Assembly: GCA_021794575.1 (NCBI GenBank)
Contig: JAJYQO010000093.1
Coordinates: 1 to 64,000 of the forward strand
Direction: 5' to 3'
DNA length: 64,000 bases
Source: Pseudomonadota bacterium
GTDB taxonomy: Bacteria; Pseudomonadota; Gammaproteobacteria; Xanthomonadales; Rhodanobacteraceae
This document shows positions 1 to 7,938 of the stretch, piece by piece; within the stretch, counting starts at the first letter, position 1; the number at the start of each line of letters is the position of its first letter. The notes beneath the pieces are model-generated. The model did not search any database, was not told the origin of the DNA, and saw nothing but the letters and a program-made list of their open reading frames with translations. The position numbers and the translations under genes are program-made.

Positions 1-2
1 TC

Positions 3-122
3 GATGACTTCATCAAGTACCGCGGCGAAGCCGGCGCGCGCGAGGCCGGGCGCCTGCGCCTGGAAGGCAAGGACTACGTCGTGCAGGAAGGCGACGTGCT
101 GCACTTCCGTTTCAACGTGTGA
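3..122 (+). CDS. ychF: Redox-regulated ATPase YchF/OLA1, C-terminal (TGS) end, partial
   Basis: Frame 3 reads [39 protein letters not shown], the characteristic YchF C-terminus; truncated by window start. Confidence 0.9.
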   Translation, partial: DDFIKYRGEAGAREAGRLRLEGKDYVVQEGDVLHFRFNV

Positions 123-158
123 GCGCGCTGCGTCACTGCGCCGCCGTGCTTGCAAACC

Positions 159-189
159 GCGGCAGGAGGCCCGGTTTTGCAAACTGATC
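159..189 (+). repeat. Partial copy (A) of dispersed repeat family gcggcagga(t/g)gcccggttttgcaaactgatc
   Basis: Near-identical to the reverse complement of 59552-59582 and similar to 6793-6825. Confidence 0.6.
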
Positions 190-224
190 TTTAGTGCCGG
201 CCTGGGATACAAACGAGGCCGCGA

Positions 225-929
225 TCAGCGCTCGCGCAATTGCGCATCCAGCGCGGCCAGTTCCTGCGGTGTGCCCAGGTTGTGCCAACGGCCGGCGTAG
301 TGTTCGCCGCTGATCCGCCCGGCGCGCATTGCGGCCAGCAGTAGCGGTGCGAGTTTGAAGCGCGGCGGCGTTGCGGCAGCGCCGGGCTCGTCGCCAAGCA
401 CCTCGCGCCAGTGATCGAACAGGGCAGGGCGGTATACGCCGATGTTGCCGAAGGTCAGGCGCGGCGCGCCTTCGCCGCGCAGCAGGCCGTCGCGCAGGAC
501 GAAATCGCCTGCGGTGTGGTACGACGGGTTGTCCACCATCACCAGGTGCGCCAGGCCCGCAGGCCGCGCCGGCAGCGCGGCGTAGTCGAAGTCGGTGTAG
601 AGATCGGCGCTGATGGCGATGAACGGCTCGTCGCTGCCCAGCAGCGGCAGCGCGCGCAGCATGCCGCCACCGGTTTCCAGTGGCTCCTCGCCCTCGTGGC
701 TGTAGCGGATGCGCAGACCCCAGCGCGCGCCGTCGCCCAGCGCTTCGGGAAACTGCTCACCCAGGTGCGCGGTGTTGATCACCACGTAGCGCACACCCGC
801 CGCGGCGAGGCGTTCGAAGTGGTATTCGATCAGCGCCTTGCCGGCCAGTTGCAGCAGCGGCTTGGGTGTGGTGTCGGTGAGCGGGCGCATGCGCTCGCCG
901 CGACCGGCGGCCAGGAGCAGCGCCCTCAC
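225..929 (-). CDS. murU: N-acetylmuramate alpha-1-phosphate uridylyltransferase (nucleotidyltransferase)
   Basis: GTG start at 929; VRALLLAAGRGERMRPLTDTTPKPLLQLAGKALIEY nucleotidyltransferase signature; overlaps the amgK-like gene. Confidence 0.85.
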   Translation of the reverse strand: MRALLLAAGRGERMRPLTDTTPKPLLQLAGKALIEYHFERLAAAGVRYVVINTAHLGEQFPEALGDGARWGLRIRYSHEGEEPLETGGGMLRALPLLGSDEPFIAISADLYTDFDYAALPARPAGLAHLVMVDNPSYHTAGDFVLRDGLLRGEGAPRLTFGNIGVYRPALFDHWREVLGDEPGAAATPPRFKLAPLLLAAMRAGRISGEHYAGRWHNLGTPQELAALDAQLRER

Positions 930-1945
930 GCGCGTGGCACCGTCAGATCGCGTCCGGCGCTGGCGCGTTCCAGCAGCGCGGCAAGATCGGTGAACGCGGT
1001 ATCGGCGCGCGCGGCCTCGAGCGTGTAGGCCAGCACGCGCGGCAGGTCGGCCAGATAGCCGGCCTTGCCGTCGCGGTAGTACAGCCGGCAGAAGATGCCC
1101 AGAACCTTCATGTGCCGCTGCAGGCCCATGCGGTGGAAGGCGCGCAGGAAATCCGCGGCGTCGCGCGATTGCGGCCACAGGCCCGCGGCCACCGCGCGCG
1201 CGCGATGATCCAGCGCCCAGGCCTCGACGCGCCTGGGCGGCCATGCGACATAGCAATCCTTCAGCAGCGAGACCAGGTCGTAGGTGAGCGCGCCGCACAC
1301 GGCATCCTGGAAGTCGATGATGCCTACGCCGCCGTCCGGCAGCGCCAGCAGGTTGCGGCTGTGGTAGTCGCGGTGCACGAACACGCGCGGTTGCGCCAGT
1401 GCGCTGTCCACCAGCCGGCGCATGGCCAGCTCGAGCGTGTCCCAGTCGTCGCAGGACAGCTCGACGCCCAGATGTCGCTGCAGGAACCAGGTGGGCAGCA
1501 GTTCCATCTCGTCGATCAGGCGCGCCTCGTCGTAAGGCGGCAGACCGGTGCAGTCGGCATCGCGCTGCATGCGCAGCAGCGCGTCCAGTGCCGCGCCGTA
1601 CAGCGTCTCGACACTTGCCGCGTCGAGCAGCGGCAGGTAGGTCGCGTTGCCCAGATCCTGCATGGCGATGAAGCCCTGGTCGACATCGGCGGCCTCGACT
1701 TCAGGCGCGTCGAGGCCGGCTGCACGCAGGCGCCGCGCCACGTCCAGCCAGGGGCGGATGTCCTCGCGCGCGGGCGGCGCGTCCATCACGATCACGCTGC
1801 GGCCATCGGCGCGCAGGCCGCGCCAATAGCTGCGGAAACTGGCGTCGCTGGAGGCGGGCGTCAGGACGAGCGCGTCTTCGCGCAGCGTCCGGCGCGCCCA
1901 GCGCAGACGCGCGGTGGCGCGGTCGATGGCGTCGTTCATGGGCAT
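926..1945 (-). CDS. amgK: N-acetylmuramate/N-acetylglucosamine kinase (aminoglycoside phosphotransferase family)
   Basis: VFVHRDYHSRNLL and IIDFQDAVCGALTYDLVSLLKDCY APH-type motifs; adjacent to murU. Confidence 0.85.
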   Translation of the reverse strand: MPMNDAIDRATARLRWARRTLREDALVLTPASSDASFRSYWRGLRADGRSVIVMDAPPAREDIRPWLDVARRLRAAGLDAPEVEAADVDQGFIAMQDLGNATYLPLLDAASVETLYGAALDALLRMQRDADCTGLPPYDEARLIDEMELLPTWFLQRHLGVELSCDDWDTLELAMRRLVDSALAQPRVFVHRDYHSRNLLALPDGGVGIIDFQDAVCGALTYDLVSLLKDCYVAWPPRRVEAWALDHRARAVAAGLWPQSRDAADFLRAFHRMGLQRHMKVLGIFCRLYYRDGKAGYLADLPRVLAYTLEAARADTAFTDLAALLERASAGRDLTVPRA

Positions 1946-2164
1946 GCGGGATGGCAAAGCGCAAGCATAGCGGGCGCGTCGCGCGTCGCGCGGTGTGCCC
2001 GCGGGGGAATGGTGTCCGTCCGTCGTCATGCCACGCCGGCGCGTGCGCCATCCGTGGTCCATGGGGATGCCGCAGCGGTGGATTTCCGCGTGCGTCGGGG
2101 CGACGCTGCGGCAGGCGTTGCCGGCGCGTCCTGATAAACTGGCCCGCTTTCCGAGGACGCTGCC

Positions 2165-2632
2165 ATGCATGTGATCGAGGGCGGTTTCGCCACCCCGCGC
2201 GGGCGCATCGCGCTGGTCGCGGCGCGCTTCAACGGACATATCGTCGATGCGCTGATCGCCGGTGCGCGCGACACGCTGGTGCGCCACGGCGTCAGCGACG
2301 ACGCCATCGACCTGTTGCGCGTGCCCGGCGCCTTCGAACTGGGACCGGTGGCCGCGCGCCTGGCCGCGAGCGGCAAGTACGCGGCGGTGATCGCGCTGGG
2401 CTGCGTGATCCGCGGCGCCACCGCGCACTTCGAATACGTCGCCGGCGCAGCGGCCAACGGCATCGCGCAGGCGGCGCAGGCGGGCAGGGTGCCGGTGATC
2501 TTCGGCGTGCTCACCACCGAAAATATCGAGCAGGCCATCGAACGCGCCGGCACCAAGGCCGGCAACAGGGGCGCCGATGCCGCGCTGGCGGCGATCGAGA
2601 TGATCGATCTCTACGCCAAGCTGGGCGCATGA
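2165..2632 (+). CDS. ribH: 6,7-dimethyl-8-ribityllumazine synthase
   Basis: [51 protein letters not shown] motifs. Confidence 0.95.
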   Translation: MHVIEGGFATPRGRIALVAARFNGHIVDALIAGARDTLVRHGVSDDAIDLLRVPGAFELGPVAARLAASGKYAAVIALGCVIRGATAHFEYVAGAAANGIAQAAQAGRVPVIFGVLTTENIEQAIERAGTKAGNRGADAALAAIEMIDLYAKLGA

Positions 2633-3102
2633 GCGGACCGCGCCGCCATCACGTCGCGCCGGTCGGGGTGGATCTGGTCGCGCGCGGTCGCGCGCGGCGG
2701 CGCGCGCTGCAGGCGTTGTATGCGTGGCAACTCTCAGGCACGCCGATCAGCGGCGTGATCGAGCAATTCCGCCACGAACAGGACATGGAAGTGGCCGACC
2801 TCGAATACTTCGAGGATCTGGTCAAGGGGGTGGCCGCGCATCTCGAGGAACTCGATGCCGGCCTGGCGCCGCTGCTCGATCGTCCGGTCGCGCAGGTCGA
2901 TCCGATCGAGCGCGGTGTGCTGCGCTTGGCCGCGTACGAACTGCGCCATCGCGCCGATGTGCCCTACCGCGTGGTGCTCAACGAGGCCATCGAAGTCACC
3001 AAGCGCTTCGGCGCCGACCACGGGCACAGCTACGTCAATGGCGTGCTCGATCGCCTGGCCGCGCAGTGGCGCGCGCCCGAGTACCGCGCCACGCGCGGCT
3101 GA
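2629..3102 (+). CDS. nusB: Transcription antitermination factor NusB
   Basis: [15 protein letters not shown]...[42 protein letters not shown] overlap with ribH. Confidence 0.95.
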   Translation: MSGPRRHHVAPVGVDLVARGRARRRALQALYAWQLSGTPISGVIEQFRHEQDMEVADLEYFEDLVKGVAAHLEELDAGLAPLLDRPVAQVDPIERGVLRLAAYELRHRADVPYRVVLNEAIEVTKRFGADHGHSYVNGVLDRLAAQWRAPEYRATRG

Positions 3103-3103
3103 C

Positions 3104-4069
3104 GTGCCCGAGTTCGATCTGATCGGAACGATCCGCGCGCGCGCCGGCGCGCAGCGGCCGGATGTCGCGCTCGGCATCGGCGATGACGCGGCGCTGCTCG
3201 AGCCCGCGCCAGGCATGCAACTGGTGGCCTGCACGGACACGCTCAATGCGGGCGTGCACTTTCCCCGCGGCACCGCGCCGGAGGCCATCGGCTGGAAGGC
3301 GCTCGCGGTGAACCTGTCGGATCTCGCCGCGATGGGCGCCACCCCGGCCTGGGCGCTGCTGGCGCTCAGCCTGCCGCGGGACGCCGCCGCGTTCGTCGCG
3401 GCCATGGCCGAAGGCTTCGCGCGCCTGGCCACGCAGCACGGCGTGACGCTGGTGGGTGGCGATACCACGCGCGGGCCGCTCGCCCTCACCGTCACCGCAC
3501 TGGGGCAGGTGCCGGCAGGCGCCGCGCTGTTGCGCGGCGGCGCGCGCGCCGGCGACGCCGTGCTGGTCACCGGCACGCTTGGCGACGCAGCGGCCGGGCT
3601 GGCCCTGGTGCAAGGGCGCCTGTCCGCTCTGGCGCCAGCGGTCGCACAGGTTCTGCGCCGGCGGCTGGACTACCCGCAGCCGCGCGTGGCCGCCGGTCTG
3701 GCGCTGCGCGGCATAGCCAGCGCATGCATCGATCTCTCCGACGGTCTGCTGGCGGATCTCGGCCACGTCTGCACCCGCAGCGGCGTGGGCGCCGAGATCG
3801 ATCTCGAGGCGCTGCCGCTGTCCGCGGCGCTGCAGGCTGCACTGGCGCCGGCGGACGCGCGGCAATTGGCGCTGGCCGGCGGCGACGATTACGAATTGTG
3901 CTGCAGCGTGCCACCGGTGCGGCTGGATGCGGCACTGGCCGCGCTGCGTGCCGCCGGTTGCGCCGGGCACGTGATCGGCCGCATCACCGCCGATGCCGGC
4001 GTGCGCGTCCTCGATGCGCGGGGCGAACCCGTTACGCCGGCGCGGCGCGGCTACGAGCACTTCGCATGA
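3104..4069 (+). CDS. thiL: Thiamine-monophosphate kinase
   Basis: GTG start; FDLIGTIRAR...GIGDDAALLEP...NLSDLAAMGATPAWALLALSLP; GDDYELC. Confidence 0.93.
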   Translation: MPEFDLIGTIRARAGAQRPDVALGIGDDAALLEPAPGMQLVACTDTLNAGVHFPRGTAPEAIGWKALAVNLSDLAAMGATPAWALLALSLPRDAAAFVAAMAEGFARLATQHGVTLVGGDTTRGPLALTVTALGQVPAGAALLRGGARAGDAVLVTGTLGDAAAGLALVQGRLSALAPAVAQVLRRRLDYPQPRVAAGLALRGIASACIDLSDGLLADLGHVCTRSGVGAEIDLEALPLSAALQAALAPADARQLALAGGDDYELCCSVPPVRLDAALAALRAAGCAGHVIGRITADAGVRVLDARGEPVTPARRGYEHFA

Positions 4070-4560
4070 ACGACGCGCTGAGCCGCGAACAGCGCCGCGC
4101 GTTGCTGGCGCACGCCGATGGCTGGATCGCGTTGGGCTTCGGCAGCGGCCTGTCGCCGTGGGCGCCGGGTACCGCCGGATCGCTGGCGGCGCTGCTGCCC
4201 TGGCTGGCGCTGCGTACGCTGCCGCTGCCGCTGTATCTACTGGCGCTGGCGCTGGCGTTCGCGTTGGGGGTGTGGGCCTGCGGCCGCGCCGCGCGGCGTG
4301 TGCGGCTGCACGATCCGGGTGCCTTCGTGTTCGACGAGTTCGTCGGTCAGTGGACGGCGCTGCTGTTCGTGGCGCGCGGTCCATGGTGGGCGGTGCTGTC
4401 GGCCTTCGCGCTGTTCCGACTGTTCGATGTGTGGAAACCCTTTCCCGTAGGCTGGGCCGACCGCCGCCTGCGCGGCGGCCTGGGCGTAATGGCCGACGAC
4501 GTGCTCGCGGGCCTGATGGCCGCGGCCGTGCTGGCGCTGGCGCTGCGTGTGCTGGCGTAA
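4066..4560 (+). CDS. pgpA: Phosphatidylglycerophosphatase A
   Basis: GFGSGLSPWAPGTAGSLAAL, DEFVGQW, RLFDVWKPFPVGWADRRLRGGLGVMADD. Confidence 0.94.
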   Translation: MNDALSREQRRALLAHADGWIALGFGSGLSPWAPGTAGSLAALLPWLALRTLPLPLYLLALALAFALGVWACGRAARRVRLHDPGAFVFDEFVGQWTALLFVARGPWWAVLSAFALFRLFDVWKPFPVGWADRRLRGGLGVMADDVLAGLMAAAVLALALRVLA

Positions 4561-4654
4561 TGAATGCCCCGCTGCGCCGGACCGTCCATCCGGATTTTCC
4601 GATGCATGCCTCCCCCGCATGTCACGGACCTTGAAGCAACCTGATTCGCGCTGA

Positions 4655-4835
4655 AGTCCGGCGGGTTTCCCTTCGGCCGGCTCAGGACAGGCCCTTCTTC
4701 GGGGGGAGAAGGGCCGGATGCGGGTTCGCGGCGGCAGCATGAGGTTGTCGGATTCATGGTGGCGATTGCCCTGCGCCGAACCCCCACCCCAATCCATCTC
4801 CTCTCCCGGCGGGTGAGGGACTTGCGGTTGCTGAA
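4655..4835. repeat. Degenerate intergenic interspersed repeat(s) (cccttcggccggctcaggacaggccc ... ctctcccggcgggtgaggga)
   Basis: Resembles common intergenic repeats of the ttcgacaagctcaggacagg and accctcaccccaacccctctcccg types; no coding signature. Confidence 0.4.
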
Positions 4836-5065
4836 TTTCGACGCGGATCAAATGAAGTAATCGAACCGTATAAATGGTGAACGAATGCAACGGCATTTCT
4901 CATGCTTTGCTTCGATTCGGGCAGTGGTTGCGTGTCGTGGGGGCATCCGCATCCGCAGTGCGGAGCAGATCCTTGGCGCGTCGCGCGATTCGAGGATGCA
5001 CCGCCGTGGCCATGGAACCGGCCTTCAGCGCAGTTTCCTTCCGTCGCTCATGAGGTCATCTGGTC

Positions 5066-6718
5066 ATGCACACGCACAGGCAGATAGGCAGGCTTCTTGG
5101 TTTGACTGGGATCACGGCTTTGACGATAGCCATGGCGTTGCCATGCGCAGCCCAACCGGCGCCATTGACCGTATTGGCGCACAACCGTCCACGCGGTATC
5201 GCAGCCGCGCATTACGTCGGCAGGCATGACCCGAATGCGGTCTTGGATGTGGTCATCGCACTGAATTTGCGCAACCAGGCGGAGCTGCAGCAGTTGCTGG
5301 CCAACGTGCAGAACCCGCGCAGTCCCAGCTACCACGCGTTTCTCACGCCCGCGCAATTCACCGCCGAGTTCGGACCCACCCAGAGCCAAGTGCAGGCCGT
5401 CACCCAGTACCTCGCCAGCGAGGGCGTACAGGTGACGGACGTCAGCTCGAACCGCCAGCTGCTGCATGTGCACGCCTCGGTTGCGACGCTGCAATCGGCT
5501 TTCCACGTGGCGATTGGCGACTACACGCTCAACGGCCGCAGTTTCTATGCCCCGGTCGGCTATCCCCAGTTGCCGAGTGCGCTGGCCGGCATGGTGACCG
5601 CAGTGATCGGGCTCAGTGACTTCAACCAGATGCGGCCATTGTCCATACCTGCGTCCGGCGCTGCCGTCGCCACTCCGAACAAGGGCAAGCCCGGCGGCGG
5701 CGGCACGACGCCCGCAGGCTACTCGCCGCAGCAGATCGCCACGGCCTACAACTGGCCAGCCGTCACCAACACCGGCAACGGCGCGGGCCAGACCATCGCC
5801 ATCGCCACGGCGTATTCGTTCAAGAGCAGTGATCTGACCGGGTTCTGGAACCAGTACGGGTTGCCCAATCACACCGTCACCATCGTGCCGGTGGGTGGCA
5901 GCACCACGCGCACCAACGTCGAGACCACGATCGACATCGAGCGCAGCGGTGCGATGGCGCCCGGAGCGACGATCCTCGTTTACGAGGGCGCCAACGCGCA
6001 GTTGACGACATTCACCGATGTCTACAACACGATCGTCACCGCCAACGCGGCCAGTGTCATGACCACGAGCTGGGGCACGGCGGAATCCAACATGTCCACC
6101 ACCACCCTCAACGCTGACGACAACATCTTCAAGCAGGCTGCCGCGCAGGGAATTTCGGTGTTTGCCGCCGCCGGCGACAATGGCTCATCGGACGGCACAT
6201 CCAATACCGACGAGGCTGATTACCCGTCGTCCGATCCCTATATCGCGGCTTGTGGCGGTACCACCTTGAACCTCAGCAGCAGCGGTGCGATCGCATCGGA
6301 AACGGCGTGGTCGGGCAGCGGCGGTGCCGAGAGCCATTACTTCGCGGAGCCGACGTGGCAGGTCGGGACCAACGTGCCCGAGGATGGCTATCGCCAGACC
6401 TCGGATTTTTCCCTGGATGCCGACCCCAACACCGGTTACTCCGTCCTTTATGGCGGCAAGTGGTCCGTCTATGGCGGCACCAGCTTCGTTGCGCCACAGA
6501 TGGCGGCCCTGTTCGCGGTACGTAATGCCAGTGCCGGCTCGCGTTTGGGCCAGTCCAATTCGGCGATCTACAACCTGGCCAATACCGCCAGCTACAGCGC
6601 CGATTTCCATGACATCACCAGCGGTTCCAATGGGGCATTCTCGGCGGGTCCGTACTGGGATCATCCGACCGGTTGGGGCTCGGTCGAAGCCAGCAATTTC
6701 ATCACCGATATCAAGTAA
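5066..6718 (+). CDS. Secreted S53-family serine-carboxyl peptidase (sedolisin/kumamolisin-like) with pro-domain
   Basis: Signal peptide; pro-kumamolisin-like domain; ETTIDIERSGAMAPGA (Glu/Asp), GGTSFVAPQMAALFA (catalytic Ser), C-terminal Ca-site DFHDITSGSNGAFSAGPYWDHPTGWGS. Confidence 0.92.
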   Translation: MHTHRQIGRLLGLTGITALTIAMALPCAAQPAPLTVLAHNRPRGIAAAHYVGRHDPNAVLDVVIALNLRNQAELQQLLANVQNPRSPSYHAFLTPAQFTAEFGPTQSQVQAVTQYLASEGVQVTDVSSNRQLLHVHASVATLQSAFHVAIGDYTLNGRSFYAPVGYPQLPSALAGMVTAVIGLSDFNQMRPLSIPASGAAVATPNKGKPGGGGTTPAGYSPQQIATAYNWPAVTNTGNGAGQTIAIATAYSFKSSDLTGFWNQYGLPNHTVTIVPVGGSTTRTNVETTIDIERSGAMAPGATILVYEGANAQLTTFTDVYNTIVTANAASVMTTSWGTAESNMSTTTLNADDNIFKQAAAQGISVFAAAGDNGSSDGTSNTDEADYPSSDPYIAACGGTTLNLSSSGAIASETAWSGSGGAESHYFAEPTWQVGTNVPEDGYRQTSDFSLDADPNTGYSVLYGGKWSVYGGTSFVAPQMAALFAVRNASAGSRLGQSNSAIYNLANTASYSADFHDITSGSNGAFSAGPYWDHPTGWGSVEASNFITDIK

Positions 6719-6734
6719 GGGCCGGTGTGCAAAA

Positions 6735-6773
6735 CAGACAAACGGGCGCGGCTTTGCCGCGCCCGTTTGTCTG
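6735..6773. terminator. Perfect 18-bp stem hairpin, probable terminator for the minus-strand GDT1-family gene (TTTT tail on the minus strand)
   Basis: CAGACAAACGGGCGCGGC-TTT-GCCGCGCCCGTTTGTCTG; minus-strand 3' side reads TTTTGC. Confidence 0.7.
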
Positions 6774-6825
6774 CATGTAGTCGCTTCGAATCCGGCGGCA
6801 GGATGCCGGGTTCTGCGAGCCGATC
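6735..6825 (+). repeat. Copy (B) of dispersed repeat family
   Basis: Reverse complement shares long stretches (cggcatcctgccgcc.gattc.aagcg.ct.catgcag.caaacgggcgcggcaaagccg) with 59552-59630. Confidence 0.75.
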
Positions 6826-6941
6826 CGTAGGCCGATATCGCGGGGTGCGGACCGTGCGGCAAGCCATGGATGGCTCGCCGCGCTGAGTGCGTGGTACCGA
6901 CTCGTGTATCCCCGGGCTCGGTCCATGCGCGTCCGAATCCT

Positions 6942-7499
6942 TCAGCGCAGCAGCACCCACAGTCCGAGCGCGGCGAACAGCAGCGCCGCCAACGTGCGCG
7001 TCAGCTTCAGCGGGATGCGCCGCGCATAGCGCGCACCCAGCCATACCGTGGGCGCGTTTACCGCCAGCATGCCCAGTGTGCTGCCGGCCACCACTTGCCA
7101 GTAGGGCGTGAAATCCGCGCCCAGGATCAGCGTGGCCACCTGCGTCTTGTCGCCCATCTCGGCAAGGAAAAACGCGATGGCGCTGGTCACGAACACGCCG
7201 TGACCGTCGCGCGCGCCGGCGTCGGATTCATCGACGCGGTCCGGCCGCAGCGTCCACGCCGCCACCAGCAGCAGAGAGACGCCCACCGCCCAGCGCTGCA
7301 CCGGCGGCGTCAGCAGTGCGCCCAGCCACTCGCCGGCCAGCGCGGCTAGCGCGTGGTTGAACAGCGTGGCGACGAAAATGCCGAGCACGATCGGTCGCGG
7401 TCTGCGAAAACGCGCGGCCAGCACCAGGGCAAGCAATTGCGTCTTGTCCCCTAATTCGGCCAACGCCACGCCGGCGAACGCGATCCAGAGGGTATGCAT
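6942..7499 (-). CDS. GDT1/TMEM165 (UPF0016) family cation (Mn2+) exporter
   Basis: Two E-x-G-D-K-T motifs (LAELGDKTQLLALVLA, LAEMGDKTQVATLILG), multipass membrane protein. Confidence 0.9.
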   Translation of the reverse strand: MHTLWIAFAGVALAELGDKTQLLALVLAARFRRPRPIVLGIFVATLFNHALAALAGEWLGALLTPPVQRWAVGVSLLLVAAWTLRPDRVDESDAGARDGHGVFVTSAIAFFLAEMGDKTQVATLILGADFTPYWQVVAGSTLGMLAVNAPTVWLGARYARRIPLKLTRTLAALLFAALGLWVLLR

Positions 7500-7508
7500 G
7501 GGCTACTG

Positions 7509-7677
7509 CTCCATCCGGGCAGACACGGCAAGGCGCGTGTGGTCGGCCCGGTTGGCGGCTACACGCGCCCGCGGTCTTGCCATGGTTGCTGCCGCAACCC
7601 GCGCGCGCCATGGCCATCGGCCAAGCATGTTGACGTGCGCTCCGCGTTGCCGCGGCCGGCTACTCCCCGAGGGATGG
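7509..7677 (-). ncRNA. yybP-ykoY manganese riboswitch
   Basis: Minus-strand RNA has P1 pair CCAUCC/GGAUGG, GGGGAGUAGCC, CGUCAACAUGCUUGG and GGCAAGACC motifs; ends ~10 nt before the GDT1 exporter start. Confidence 0.85.
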
Positions 7678-7938
7678 CGCGCAGTGTAGGGCCGCGCGCG
7701 CCTTCATGCAGCCGGCGACCACGGGTTGTGCGGCCACGCTCGTCGTGCAAGGCGATTCGACGATGCAGTTGCATGCCTGACCGCAGCTTGCAAGCAGGCC
7801 CGCGCGACCGTTTGTTGATGCGCTGACTCCAGCATGCAATCGCTGCGCGGACGTGCGCCGCGAGTTCCATGGCTTTCGGCCCATCCGCGTGCGTGCGGCT
7901 TGCGCTAGCGTGCGGATGTTTCCGATGGAGTCGCGATT

